DNA from: Scedosporium boydii
Taxonomy: Eukaryota; Ascomycota; Sordariomycetes; Microascales; Microascaceae
Length of the DNA: 64,000 bases
Reading direction: 5' to 3'
NCBI GenBank assembly: GCA_002221725.1
Contig: NJFT01000039.1
Coordinates: forward strand, 169,243 to 233,242
This document shows positions 1 through 13,199 of the stretch, piece after piece. The notes beneath the pieces are model-generated. The model was given only the letters and a program-made list of their open reading frames with translations, had not been told where the DNA came from and made no database searches. Made by a program: the position numbers and the translations under genes. The first letter of the stretch is position 1, and the number at the start of each line of letters is the position of its first letter.

Positions 1-3000
1 GGTGGTGATTTACACCGGATTCGGTGCTGCGGGTCGTACTACCGCTTGCACGAAAGTACGAAAGAATCAAATGTTTGGGAGGAGCTACGAAGTACACCTA
101 CTAGGGTTTGTGTTTTAGCGAAAGTACGGGGTTGTATGGGGACCACACCGGTGCTAGGGTAAGGGTCTACTTCGTACACAGGGACGGATGGCATCTTGAT
201 ATCCGAAAGAGAAAAGGACGTCGCATCGTTCTCTGATGAGGAAATGTGTACTCCGTACAGGTACGAAAAGATTGATCGAATGGGTTTGGGCATTTCTTTT
301 TGGGACGAACCAAACAATCTTGGAGTTTCCCCAGCGGAAGCAATCTTAACACGCACTCATTCCAGGCGAACCGCACTGCAGGTTTCCGATGGCATCTGAC
401 CTGACCGGGAAAATTTTATTCTTGACGGGTTCGGTAGACTTCGTCCGCTGGTTTAAGTGGCGCGTTATACACGGGCGTGACCCAACTCCTCCTGCACCAT
501 GGAGACTTTCTTCGGTTCCCTCATGCCGAAGTGGTTCGTTGAAGGGGGGAACTAACCCTAAAGGATCCTCCTTGAATAAGAACACATGCATTGTGCGTCT
601 TCCTTCCCATTTCTCTTCTTTCCTGGAGCTTGGAAAAGAGGAGGCATCGAGAGAGACGGCATGAGCATGAGCATCTCGAGATCAAAAGCTGCTTCTGCTT
701 GTGCAGTGAGCAGGCGGATCAATTGTCGTTCAGGCTTCGCTTACGCCATCCAACCCGAACCAGGAGCGGAGAGAAGCGAATTTCGCAAGTGCGTAGCAGT
801 AGCAATTGGCAGGACGAAGTGTTACATTACTACTGAGGTATGGACTTTTTCTTAAAGAACCATTCCCTGGTGCATTCCCTTGTCCGCGGCTGGATGGGGA
901 ATGGCGTGAGCTAGGGTCCCGGTTGCTTTCCCTTTTGTGTTTGATGAGCTCGAGGTTGCAGTTTGCACAGGATCTTGGGGGCTTGTTTCAACTTTCAACT
1001 CGAGAACGAGGAAGGCTGGGGTTTATTTGACATGGGTGCCCCTGTACCTTTGGCAGTGAGTGGTCGTTTCGGTGAAGCTGCTAGGAATTTCGGCACGACG
1101 ACAAGAAATGAGAGAGTGAAAAAAAGAATCTGGATATCTCAGGAAGGCCATCTACGAAGTATGATTTCAGGGAGGGCCGGAAGGCTCCCCGTGTCTATCT
1201 GAAATACCCTCGATAATCAAAGATAAAAAAAGAAATAATGAAAGAAGAAAGCAAATTGATCTATCGTTGAGCAGGATCCGACAGCAAGCAGTACGCAGGG
1301 CTTCTTCTCCCCCAGAATTGGACTCGCAATTCTGCACCTCGACGGGGCGAAAAGCAAGACGCAATGTCCCACGCCTCGCTACGGCACACGTACAGTAACT
1401 CCATCGGAGGATATGAGAGACATTGCTTTGTCTAGTGGAGCCGTGCTCCTCCCTACAATTGTTGCTTTTCCTCAACGGGCCCGGGAGAAGCAATGGGTGC
1501 AGGCTCGCGATGCAGAGGCCCACTAAAAAAAAGCGAGATTCGACGAGGGATTGGAGACGAAGCTGAGCGAAGAAATGGTGCGAGCGCGTGGTGGTGGATC
1601 AGTGATGCTTTTCAGAATCCAATCCCCACTGAGATTCGGCTCTCTTTCCCTGACTGCGTGCGTCTTTGAGTGCCGGCTTCTGGACTCTTCGAAATACTAG
1701 AGTCGCCTGCATCATGCAGGTTCCAAGATAGCGAGACGACGGACTATTGGGACTTTGGACTTAGGGTGATGCTCGGTCTAGCTCAGGCCTGCTGATATTC
1801 GAAAAAAGATATTTTCCTTTTTTATCGATTCTCTCTTCGTGTGCCGTGGAACACCTTGCATCCTGCAGATGCGATCCATTGATCCATTGAATCACGTCTG
1901 TGGACAGGAATTCCTTGGAAGGGAGTATTGTCCCCCATGCCCGGCCGGGTTCGGCGGGAAATGGAATGCAGATTGGACGCTTCCTCAAAGCTCTGGTCAT
2001 AAGAAGCACTTGTTCTGTGTGGCCATCATTCAATTGATCCGTCTCACCCATCCCAAGTGTACTACTTCGTACCAGTGCTCTCTGTACTCTGTACGAACTT
2101 TGCGACATCTCCACTCTGAAGTTGTCAAAGCCCGAATTTCAGGGTCCTGTCTACACTACTGCTGCAGATATATGGAGACTAGTGTAGTGAAGACTTTAGC
2201 ATTGTACTAGACGAGCGCCTCAATGACAATCGTAAAGAGATTTCCCACAGCTGTCCACTATGGATGGTACTGCGCCTGGATCGGGATGTGATAGTGCCCT
2301 CCCGACGCAAGACGATGTACGAGGTAAGGGGGAACCAAACCAAGGCCTCAAGTGGCTGCAGTACACTACTCCGTACGAAGTACTTGAATCTCTATTTCGC
2401 AAGTACTTCGGACATCACCAGCTATTATCGGGCGGCGAAGAATCCTGCAGCCAAAAAGCCGTGCCGCGGAATCAACACGAGTGTGTGCTGATATGCGCAC
2501 AGGAATCGGCATTGCCTCAACATTACTGGACGGCGTTGGCTACGGTTTCTCGATTCAGGTAAATGGGGCATTCTGCATCTCTAGCACCAAGTAGATTGGC
2601 GTCCCACCCAGGACTTCACCATCGCCCTTCTTCTTCGTCGTAGGCACAAGAGATGATAATAGACTCTGTCCTGTCCTTGAAGAACAATTGAATTAGCCAA
2701 CATCTCTCCAATGGTCAAAATAGGGAGGCTGGTGCCATTGATCAATCATAACGAGCGTCGCCATGAGCCCGTGCCCTGGCGCCAATCCCCCCTGCAATCA
2801 TAGATGGCAAAGATTGTGAGGGGTCTTGCAGCGGGCAGCCCCTGCACCTTGACGACGGTGGTAGCGGGAGTACTTCCTACATGGTGGGCACTTTCAGGGT
2901 TCTTGTCGGAACATAGGTTTGACCAGACCCTATCGAGCAACGCGATTCTGCGTGTGCTTGACAGTTGAAGAGGCCCTGGCCTATTCGTGGAGTTAGAGCG

Positions 3001-4963
3001 TATCCGTAATACTTCTTAGTCCTGGTTTGTCGTGCCATAGTGGAAAAGCCAGGGAGCTCTAGCCAGGACGTCGAGAGATACTACTTCGTACCTCATAATA
3101 CCTGACCGGTCATATTGGGAGAGTCTCTTTTTGTGCGTATTAGCCTGGATATCAATCAATCCCACGTCGTGTTCCTTCTTGATGGAAATCCTCGGGCAGT
3201 GCAGTCTCAAGTGGTGGTTGTGTTTCCCTTCTTCCCGCGCCATACCAAGTACCCTGCGGTCGGAGCGTTTAAGCTCTTCCCGGTTAGGCTTAAGACGGAA
3301 GAAAAAAAAAAGCAAGAGAAGCACAGGCGAGCAGCAAGAATGTGATAGCGAGTCCCCCAAACATGCAGATGGCGCAGACGGGTTGGATAGTCCATCATGT
3401 ACGAGATACCGAGTGATACTTCCTGTCACGATGGGACTAAGGCCCAATGGGGCACCAAGGCCGCTATCATGGGGTATCTCTACCTTCACTCTCCCGATCC
3501 TCAAGGAAGTAGTTGCTCTAATTGGATGCAGCAGCCTCGAAACTGTACTGTACCTAGCCTGTTCGTGCGTCGTACTGCTTTGTACTAAGAGCCTTTGGGT
3601 AGGTCGACACATCGAGGCAAGCGCCAATGGGAGGGGTCCTCTTCGTCCACACACGAATGTGGGATCGTGTGCTGCGAGGTTCTCGATGAGCAAGGGACAC
3701 CGAACCCTTGTTCTTGTTAGTGAGGTTCGACAAAATAAGATGGCCTAGCATCGAAACCCCTGAGCTTCTTCCAAAAAGACGCGATTGTGGTGCCGTTTGC
3801 CTATTTGCTTCTTTCCAAGTACCTTCCCCTCCTTTCGAATCCTCGGCCGGGAAGAGAGGCCAAAGCCCAGAGCATCATCACATTCATCACGGCTTTTCCG
3901 CTCCTTTCGTTCATTCACACACACACTCTCTCTTCCAACCTTGCACTTTCTTTTCGACCTCTTGTCGTTGCTCCTACAATTCCATTTTCCATCTTCTTCG
4001 CTTCTTCTTTTGTCTAACTCTATACATCTCTACGAACGCGCGCCTACTCGCTAATATCTCGTACCACCCATTCACGACTACTCTCCCTCGCCCTATAACT
4101 TCGTAATCCACGGAAGCAGCATCGACGTCAACAAACAACATCCGGAGCAAACGGCATTACCCCCCCACGACTTCGATTCTCAATTGTATTGTTATTCGCA
4201 ACTTAGCATCCACCGAGCCATCACCTCCTTCTTTCTCGCCCTCGCCAACGAGCAAAGTGATAAAAACACCATCCAGGTTGAGGCTGTTACTTCACTTTTC
4301 CCCGGAAACTAGAAACGGATTCCCTCGCCGAAGGTCCCGAAGATCCTCAGATCGATTCCGCGCAGTCGACTCGAATCCACCACTTACTTACATCCCATAT
4401 ACACATGAGACCGGAACATTTCTCGGCACCATCGGCCACTCTTTATCTTTTTAACGATTGACGAACGACAACTTTAATAATCAGCTTACAGCGCCCTGGG
4501 GGGGTTTTTCTTTGCAACACGAAATCGAAATATTGGGAGCATGAGATTTTGCCTGGCCTTGTTTCGATGACGAAATCGGACGCGTGCTCGGGGAAAGTGG
4601 ACGATTCGTGAATGGGGCCAAAAAATATATACACGCTATTGTTTCCAATCAAGACTTGACTGACATCAGGATCCTGAGAGACGGTCTTTTTCATCGCCCC
4701 AGAAAGAGACGGAATCTGGACCGGAAAGGGTCCTCTTCGAATTTTCGATTTCGCCGATTCCAACAGAAAGTCATAACCACGGCATATAAAATAAAACCAA
4801 AGGGGAACACCAAGAACGAAGGGCCCAAAAAAATCAAAATCAAACTAAGGGTCTCGCTATCGAGCTCGCACATTCAAAGTGTTGAGTCCGAGAAGCCAAC
4901 TTGGTGAGAGGGGAGCGGGACGGTGCCGACAGAGTCAAGACGGGGAATCCCGTTCCACTGAAC
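1..4963. other. Gene-free region and leader of the 4964 gene
   Basis: I see no convincing coding region here. The open frames are short, lack family motifs and overlap each other on both strands. The stretch holds eight of the nineteen copies of the TACTTCGTA/TACTCCGTA word described in the findings (at 86, 168, 249, 1153, 2063, 2367, 2374 and 3082). From about 3800 the plus strand becomes pyrimidine-rich, with a short CA/CT microsatellite near 3916-3932. This is typical of a fungal promoter and 5' leader, so the transcript of the gene at 4964 probably starts several hundred bases upstream of its ATG. Confidence 0.6.
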
Positions 4964-7900
4964 ATGATGTCTGTTGGTCCGGAGCCCGTTAGCTCTGGGA
5001 TATTTCCCGTTCAGGGGCAAACGCACATTCCCCAAGTGGCCCGGCGATCATCGACGACTCTAGGCTCCAGAACGAGCTCTTCGGCGACGGTCGCGCCGTC
5101 TCTAGCGACATCGTCGTCTTCTCTGTCGTCGGCGACCTCGTCCTCGTCGACGTGCTTACACACAGCGCACCGCCAGAGCCACAACCAGTCCAAGCTACCC
5201 GCTTTCCGATTTAACGACCTCAATGCTGGACATGGAAAGTTGCCAGTCAGTGTGGGTCTTCCGCTGCCCTCGCTTCTGCAACAGCAGCACTTTCCCTCTC
5301 CAGCGTCGCCCAATAATCCGCCGAATCCACAGAATCCACAGGAGGCCCCGAATCCGACCAATCCCGTGACCGTGCCTGCGCTGGGACCACGCCAGGGCCC
5401 GGACACTGCGACGACACCAATACAGCTGGTACAATCAGTGGCTCAGAATTGTTATGCGGCCCCAAGTACAACTACAAATCAAAATAATACTAATCCAACG
5501 GGTACAAAGACAAGTACACAACAAGGTACACAAGGTACACAAGGTACACAGGGGACACAAATTCAGGGAGGAAAAGGACACAGCGGACAGGGACCAGCGC
5601 CCGACAATATCACCCCATCAGCGTCAGACCCGCTGCACATCCCCCAAAACATCCGCTCTCACACAGTCCCTCATCCCCCTTCCAGCAGCAGTTCCGGGCG
5701 CCCAACATCGGGAAGCCAACTGGCTCAAAAATCTGTGCTGAAGCAGAAGAAACCAGAAATCCCTGCTCCTGCTGCTGCTTCTGAATCGCTGATTAAATCG
5801 CCCCGGGCCAGGGCGTCGACCTTTCAGCAGTCGAGGTTCAGCGTTATAGCGTCATCATCGGTAGCTGCATCTGCATCAACGGCCTCCCCGTCCGCTTCGA
5901 GAATACCCGGAACAGCAGGTGGAACAACGAAAAGCACGTCCGCCGCTACGACTGCTGCTACTGCGAGGCGACCCGCATCTTTTCCTGCATCGCCCTCTAA
6001 AAAACACGTGTGTGCGGACAACACCACACCAAACGTTTCCGCACTCAAGGAGTCAGCAGCACAACCAGAACTTCAACCAGAAGCGCCACTTGTACCCGTC
6101 CAGGTATCCCAGGTGTCAGCAGTACCCGCTCCTGCACCTGATCTGGCACCACCGCCCGGTCCTGGTCATACATCATCCTCCACTACCCCAACACCCACAA
6201 CAACAACAACCGCAGCCACTCCGACGGCGACACCCAAATCCTCGAACCCAATTACCACGACATCGACAAAACCACAACCGACACGACGGAAGCCCGCCTC
6301 CCTCGATTCCACCCCCATAATTTTAGTCGCGGACGTTTCCTCTCCGCCCCTAATCCCTCCTCAGCGCCGACACACCGATACCACTCAAATCCTTCATACC
6401 TCAAAACCTCAGCGGACGTCATCGTCGAACGACCCCGGTGCTCAAGGCCAGCGTGAACTCCTCCTCCCAAAGACCTTGCAACAACAGCAGAAACACCACC
6501 GTTCTACTCCGTCCGATGAGAAGCGCGTGTCTACTTACCTTACTCGCCGAAAACCCCCAGTTTCCTACAAAGCCCCGCTATCGATCTGCACGACGACGTC
6601 CAAATCGCCCGCATCGGCCCCATCCTCAGCCACCACACCGGTCCGCGTCCCCCCTATTCGAGGATTCCGATCGTCCGGCTCCCGGCGCAGCCTCATTCTC
6701 GACATGGGGTCAAGACCTACGAGGCCCTACGACAACAGCAGCGGCGACGAATCGCAGAGTTATGACTCTCGCGAACATACCCTCCGCGCCCTAGAGGGTC
6801 GCAATGACTTGGCTCAGATCACCCCCCCGCACTCGATGGATCACGATGGCGCGGAGCAGGAGGATACGACGGACATGTTTTTGAATATTGCGCGGGAGGA
6901 GTCCGTTCGGCCTAGTATCGAGGATGGCCACGATGACCAAAGCGCTTTGGTAAGTCTTGTTTGGTCTCAGTTTTCGTCCGAGTTTGACCTCCTTTTTTTT
7001 TCCCCTATATGTTTTTCTTCTTTGTTTTCGCTCAAAGGACGTATTGTCCAGATCATATTTTATGCCTCAACTAGTATCCCAGACGAGAGGCAATTGCAGT
7101 GGCCTGGACTATGGGCACGCCCAATTGAAGGCGGGCGCGTTTTGGTTTCCAGAATTATTTTTCCACTGCGTCAATTTCGACCTGATGTGGTTGGGCATAT
7201 ATGCCACTTCATATCAGATTAACTTCCCCCCTCGCATCACATTCCAACACGTCCGAAAATCACACTACCTGCATAATATAATTTTTTCTCTACCTAGGGT
7301 TATACTAACCGCACACTTAGTCTCGAGTCCGACGGACCACACAACGAAGGCCACTCTCGGCGGCTATCCCTTCATACCAACCCATCTCACCCCCCAGGAT
7401 AAGTCGACGTCTCTCTGACCAACGTGAAACCTCGAGGTCCAATCTGGAAAACGGCTCGTCGACGGATCAAACGAGTCGCAACCTTCCCTACAGAAATCTT
7501 GGACGAGAAAAGGCGATATCTGTTCATCCTGGTGAAGACCTAGGTCGCAGGGTAATCTCAGCGAGGCCAAGCCCGACGACACCAAGAACCCTCGCATTCC
7601 AGGACGTTGGGGATAGCAGTGTGTACGGTAGGCGTCGGACGTCGATCTCGGACGCCATCACCCCTCGAACAACACCATACAAGCAATCTAATCTTTCTTA
7701 CGGGCAATATCGCTCCCCTGTTACGTACTCGCCGGCTGGATACAACTCTTCCTCTCTGGCACCTCGCTCGGATCAAACGTTACGAGCTGAGCCGCAGCAG
7801 CAACAGCAGGGAATGGAGTACGGTCAGGGGGTAGAGGGCACGGAATCCACGGCGTCCACGACCGGGCCATCAACAGTCTGGGATGAACTCGATGACTTGA

Positions 7901-9195
7901 AGTCGCGCATTAGCCGTTTGGAGCTGACAGGAAAACTGCCACCGACGTCTGGAGCGGCAATGTCTCGAGTATCAGACGATCGACCATACACGGCGAATAC
8001 GACAGTTACCAACGTTTCCGGGTCTCCGAAACGCATCACACCAGGGGCTGCTTCTGTCGTCGGCGGACAAGGCGATGCTAGCAGCACCGTATCAGCGACT
8101 CAGAAGGAGTCTCATCCAACCCTGCACGGGGCGCTCGCGAAATCGAAGACGCTGCTCAGCGGGGAGGTGTACAAGGCTCTCGAATCGGCTACGACGGACG
8201 CACTAGCTTTGTTGGCCATGATGGGAACCGCGGGCCAGCCCGGCCCGATCTCTAGTGGCGCGAGCACGATCGGAGGAACCGGAGGTGTAACTGATCGTCA
8301 GCTCCGGCGGAAAGCAGACAGCATCTGTCGCAGTCTCACGGAGCTGTGCCTGGCTTTGAATGAGGAGAATTCGCGGCCTAGGACCTCACACGGCCTGAAC
8401 GCAGCGCAGACCGAGAGCCCGGCCACACCAACGGTGAACGGTTTCGGGGCCTTGAACACGCAGCGGCGGCCAAGCGGCGTTGGCGAGCCAACGTTGGCTA
8501 GGCTCAACACTAGTCCTCGAGCTATGTCACGACTCGAAGAGCGCCGAAGTAATCTTTTGAACGGCACCGCTCTTCCTAGCCCCCGCCTTCTTTCGTCAAC
8601 CCTCGCCACTCCTACGGAAGTTGGGCAAGGGAGGCGATCGTCTCTCTTGTTCTCCCGGCGTCGTGCGACGACCGAAGAACCTGACGAGGGACGCCAAACG
8701 TCCCTTTTGCGAACACGCCGAGCTGGAACCGAAGAGCCCGAAGAAACGAGGAAACCGTCGCTTCTGCTTCGACCTAGGAGGGGGACCATTGGAGAAGGCG
8801 ACGACGATGAGTCCCGTATCCGCGCACCATCGAGGGCAACGACAGAGGTTACCCCCTCACCTCGGATGGTATCGAGAGACTACTCGGCACCGGGCGCCGA
8901 ACCCAATTCGATGACGTCTTCCGCGCTTCCCCGGCGACGCCTTGGACCCTCGACTCTTAACTCACGATTAGCAGTCCCCTCATCTCCCGCCACCGGTACG
9001 GTCCGCTGGGTTGGGGGGGATGTGAACGGAAGCAGCCTCGCCGACAAACTTGTCGAGGAGCGGGGCGCCGGCTCACGACCGTTTTCGTTGGGTCAGACGG
9101 CGATGCTCAATCGAACGACGAGTATCAGCCGGAGGAACCGCGATAGCATGATTATGAATGGACCTGGAACACCTCAAACCGGGTCGTATAGATGA
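4964..9195 (+). CDS. Large disordered fungal protein with a short coiled coil (possibly Mto2/Spa18-like)
   Basis: Two exons, 4964-6949 and 7321-9195, join in frame to about 1286 residues. The 371-nt intron has a GTAAGT donor, a tactaac branch point and a cttag acceptor. I start at the tandem ATG at 4964; the frame is open further upstream but without an ATG. Exon 1 (residues 1-662) is almost entirely Ser/Thr/Pro/Gln low complexity. Exon 2 holds the conserved-looking part: an amphipathic helix at about 847-869 (TVWDELDDLKSRISRLEL), then GKLPPTSGAAMSR, then a helical segment ending in DRQLRRKADSICRSLTELCLALNEE. Residues 1100-1157 form a threefold repeat (see findings). I recall homologues labelled 'LPXTG-motif' proteins; that label comes from the LPPTSG string, which is not a real sortase signal, and there is no signal peptide. 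A septal microtubule-organising role like Mto2/Spa18 is only a suggestion. The frame continues 90 codons into the intron. Confidence 0.82.
8632..8805 (+). repeat. Threefold 19-20-residue protein repeat inside the disordered protein
   Basis: Three adjacent coding units lie at 8632-8691, 8692-8748 and 8749-8805. They share the pattern R-[RQK]-x-S-L-L, then a basic RR pair, then T-x-E/G-E acidic residues. Each unit begins with an R-x-x-S site typical of basophilic kinases. The DNA has diverged more than the protein pattern, which suggests an old duplication kept at protein level. Confidence 0.75.
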
Positions 9196-10689
9196 TAATA
9201 ACGATGACAGAAGGACAAAAACCCGTCGTCTTATACCACGTTACGATTATGCCAACCAACCATACACACCCAAGCCTTATGCACTATGTATTATTACGCC
9301 TCTTTTCTACTGGAACGTTTTCTATTCTTATCTGGGTTTATTCGGTTGCCTTTTCTCCCTTCTTCTATGTTTGTTGTTGTTTTGTTTGACTATGCATGCA
9401 TTCCCTTCATGGGTTCTTTTATGTCCTTGGAAAATACACATGTGCAGCGACGTCGCCTTAGGCCCACGCAAACCCTGACATCTTTTCTTTTCGTTTTTCG
9501 ATTCTTTCTTTTTTCATATATAATGACGGCATTGATGATCTTTTGACGAAAGATTGCACTCGACTGTCGGAGTTTTTTGTTTCATCTGCTTTTGGTTTCC
9601 TTTCTTTGTTCTATTTTGGGCCGCATTTTCTTTTTTTTTTTTGTTTCTTTTTAATCCGACTCCTGGTCTCGGACTCCCTTCCAACTTTCATTCTTACCGT
9701 TGGGGCCTGTTGTCTCACTGATTTTTTTTTTTGTATATCTGTTCTGTTCTATTGCATCGTGCTGGCTGGGTACTGAAACGGCCTGCCTGATGGGCTGGCT
9801 CTCTCGGGTGTTGACTTAAAGCAGAGGCTGAGGCGAAGTAGCTGCGGGGAGCGGGTAATTTGCCAAGCAAGTTTGGGCGTGTTTATGGAGAAGGGGAAAA
9901 AGAGGCAAAAGTACTCACTCGGTTTGATGCGGAGGATAGGCACAAGCAGAACACTGGGGAGACAACGACACTTTGTGAACTGCAGCACGGCATCGTGCAG
10001 GTCCAACTGGGGATGGATGGATGGGAAGTGGGGAGCTGAGAATGTATGATATTAATGTTCTAGGTATATATAGATTATATGTTGTTCATGAGCATTTTCG
10101 TCTTGCGCCTCGGCGGCCAACCCGTGTGCTGCATGCAGTTCATAAGTCTGATATGAACGAAGGGATCAAGACTGGAATGCTCCCCTCATGGCCTCGGGCA
10201 GAAAATGGATCCGGAAACGGCGTCTAGATCCCCCCCCCCCGGCTGAGGTTGGCGCCTCCGGCGTTTTCTAGTTGAACGGTCCGTCCAGAGTGAGTGACCA
10301 GCTCGGACTTGATCGTCTCGAGAAATGATGTCAAGTTTTATGTCTGTGTTACTTCTGTAGAGCTTGGGAACTAGATATCGGTCAAATAGACGTGGGGATG
10401 ATAGATATCTACCCTTTTTTTTCTGTGTCCATCTTTCAGTCTTTTCGAATCTGGACCTCTTTTTTTTTTTGCTCTTACTTCTTACGCTATATGCAGAGTT
10501 TTAGTTTTTTTGTTTCTCTCTCTCCCAAACGCCCATGAAAGCCAAACTATCGAGCAAGATCTACAACTCCCTCCCACTCTCAACATAAATATACAGAGTT
10601 ACCCTCCTCTCCCCCAAAAGTCCAACCAAGCAGAGAAAAGGAAAACAAAAAAAAAAAAAAAAAAGAGAAGCGACAGAGGCACAGTAAGC
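9196..10689. other. Intergenic region between two convergent genes
   Basis: This stretch lies between the stop of the + strand gene and the stop of hut1 on the - strand. It has long T-rich runs on the plus strand (9320-9760), consistent with 3' UTR and terminator sequence of the upstream gene, a C run near 10231-10240, and a long A run near 10650-10664. I see no gene. Confidence 0.6.
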
Positions 10690-12083
10690 TTAAGCCTTCT
10701 TCGCCCTCTTAGCCGCCTCCTTGGCCATCTTTTCCCTCCGCGCAATCGACGCCTCGGCGCCAATGCCGCCAAACACGAGGCCGACGCCAAGCCACTGCAT
10801 GTTCGTGAGGCGGTGTCCGAAGGCGATGACGGAGAGGATCATGGTGAACATTTTGCGGGTGACTGTCACTGTGACGAGGAGGACGGAGGAGAAGGTGGCG
10901 AGGGTGTAGACTAGTTTGTCTTGGTTAGTATGTCTCTCCGTAGCAAGGAGAAGGGAAAAGGAGAGAGCCGGATAGAGGCAACAAAACTCACAGATGAAGA
11001 CCTGCCCGATCGCCCCGCAAGCCGCGAACCCCAAAACATCCCTCCAAACCGCCGGATACCTCGCCATAAACCCCAGCGCAGCCCTCAACTCCCCACCACC
11101 CCCCGCAACATCCATCCCCAAATACTCCCCCAGCCCTGTCCTCACCAACCACGGACTCAGCAGCAAATACCCCCCCGTAACGAGCGTACTCATAACATTA
11201 TTGGCCACCATCATCTGCGGACCCGTATAAGGCTGGAAACTCGCAAAGATGTGATCCTGCGTACTGTTCGTCAACCCATCGAACAGCAAATTAATCCCCA
11301 GCAACAAAAGACCCCAGACGACGTTGCGATCCTCGTCGACGTAGCTCGCGTGGCGGTTCTTCTTCTTCCCCGAATGGAGCGTGAAGACGGCAACGCCTGC
11401 CGTCACGGCCGCCACGACGAGGTATTTGTAGAGCGGGTAGCGCCGGCGGAAGACGGTGATGTGGAGGAACATGACGGGGAGGAGTTTGCAGCTCTTGGCG
11501 AGGAGGAAGGTGATGTAGTCGATGTGGGAGAGCGAGGCGTAGCCGAAGGGCGAGGCGAGGGAGCTTGTTATGGCTACGAGGGCGAGGGGGCCTAGGATGC
11601 GGAGGTTGGGGATCGGTGGGGGGATGGAGGAGCCTTTTGCGGTGCTGGCGATGAGGTAGATGAGGCCTGTTGTCGCGGCGAAGGCGGATTGGATCGTGTT
11701 GAGGAATACGGGGAATTGGAAGACTTCGGGCTTATCGGCTGGGCCGTAGGGGGTCGTCGTGAGCTTCTCTTGGAGGTACGCCCACGTCAAGCTATTAGAG
11801 AAATCGAGTTAGAAGCAAAGAACTAGTGAATAGAGGACAGGTCCCCAATTCGGCGAAGGGTAAGAATTCTAACTCACAAGCTGGCATAGATGCCCCCGAC
11901 GGCAATGGCAAGCTCCAATGCGCCGGCCTCGCGCTTCTCGACCTTTGCCTCCTTCGCCTTCGTTTCTGGCACAACGGCGGCGCCATTCGAGTTCCTCTTT
12001 CGAGGCGTAGCGACTTCGCGTCGGGAAAAGTATTCGTCGGAAACTTCTCGCCGTAATGGCGTCGCCTGCTTAGTGCGTGCCAT
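10690..12083 (-). CDS. hut1: UDP-galactose transporter homolog Hut1 (SLC35B1 family)
   Basis: Three exons on the minus strand, 12083-11878, 11791-10992 and 10910-10690, give 408 residues. Intron 1 (11792-11877, 86 nt) joins to ASFLTWAYLQE and intron 2 (10911-10991, 81 nt, tactaac branch point) joins to QVFIFYTLATFSS. Both junctions restore family-typical sequence. The protein is polytopic with about ten hydrophobic segments. Hut1/SLC35B1 proteins sit in the ER membrane and exchange nucleotides or nucleotide sugars; the yeast form supports ER protein folding. The TRKMFTM and ATFSS motifs near the C-terminus are typical. The C-terminus is lysine-rich and ends RAKKA, with basic residues at -3 and -5, compatible with dilysine-type ER retrieval. 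The first seven residues read MARTKQA, close to the histone H3 tail (see findings). The single-exon frame alone would miss the first 68 residues. Confidence 0.93.
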
Positions 12084-13156
12084 TTCCGGCTATTCTTTGT
12101 TTGAGTGAAGAAAAAGACGGCAAGAAAGAAAAGAAAAGAAAAGAAAAGAAAGAAACAGAGGTATGTGGGCTTGCGATCAAGCTTGGTGATTTTAATTATG
12201 GGAACGCCTGCAATGGAGCAGAAGCACCTGTGCCGAATGGACCTGGAACAGCCCCGGAGTTAAATAGGGAGGTAAAATTGGGAAATGGCGAACAAAAGAA
12301 CGGAATTAAACTCAAAATAAACAGTTGCAATGACAGGGAGAAGAAAAAGATGATAGAAAACGAAAGAGGAAAGTTGAAGGTGCCGAGCTTCTAAAAAGTT
12401 GATGACAGATGGCTTCTCCCTGCGAGGCGAAATCGAAGCGCCACGTTGTGAGTAGCGTCAAGAAGTTATCTCTCACTCAATAACCTTGCCGCTGTGACCT
12501 CGTAGATTAGTTCTATGTAAGCTCCCCCCGTGCCCGTGCTCGTGCCTGTCATTGTCGGCTAGCGCTTCAGTGGGGGCGGGGTTGCAAGGGTCCCCCCAGT
12601 CCAGACACGGAAAAGCTCAGCCATTGCTCCTTGGCGCTCCGAGTCGCGACCATTCACGTCCACCAATGCCACCAGCAGCATCTACGAAAGACAGTTTTAC
12701 GCTCTACACTGGTAGACTTCACGCAAACTCGGAAGAGAAGAAGCACACACACATAGTCAAAGGTCCATCGCTTCAATTCAATATAAATATATTGAGTCTC
12801 GGCTTCAGTTTCTTATCAACTTCAATAGCCCTTCATTCTAAGGCTACCCTGCCATCTGCCAGGAGCTGCAAACTACAAAAGCCCTTTCCGGGTCCAAAAG
12901 ATAGGTGGGAAAGACAGCGTGGATAACAGGTTGTAAGGGACAGGAGTTGCGGTTAAAAGGTAGAAAATGAGAACCGCAAAAAACAGGCGGGTTTTGTGGA
13001 AAGAATATTTATTCATCTTCTGATTATTGTTTTTTTTCTTTTGGTGAGGGAGGGAAAAGGTTCTCAGGAGTTCGTATTCTGATTTCCACGCCGGCGGATC
13101 GTCATCGCCGGGCGGTAAGAGGAAGAGGACGGCGTGGGGTATCGAGATGTGAGAAG

Positions 13157-13199
13157 GTGTGTGTGTGTGTGAGTGAGAGAGAGAGAGAGAGAGAGAGAG
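13157..13199. repeat. Compound (GT)n(GA)n microsatellite
   Basis: About nine GT dinucleotides (interrupted once) are followed directly by about eleven GA dinucleotides on the plus strand. It lies in non-coding DNA. Confidence 0.9.

Noticed and set aside
3016..3693. 225-codon minus-strand open frame
   Set aside because: No motif, internal poly-Phe/Leu run from a poly-purine tract, and equally long frames on the opposite strand (3131-3748). It looks like chance.
7921..7980. LPXTG sortase-like anchor (LPPTSG) in the large disordered protein
   Set aside because: The string lacks Gly directly after Thr, lies mid-protein without a signal peptide or TM tail, and sortases are bacterial.
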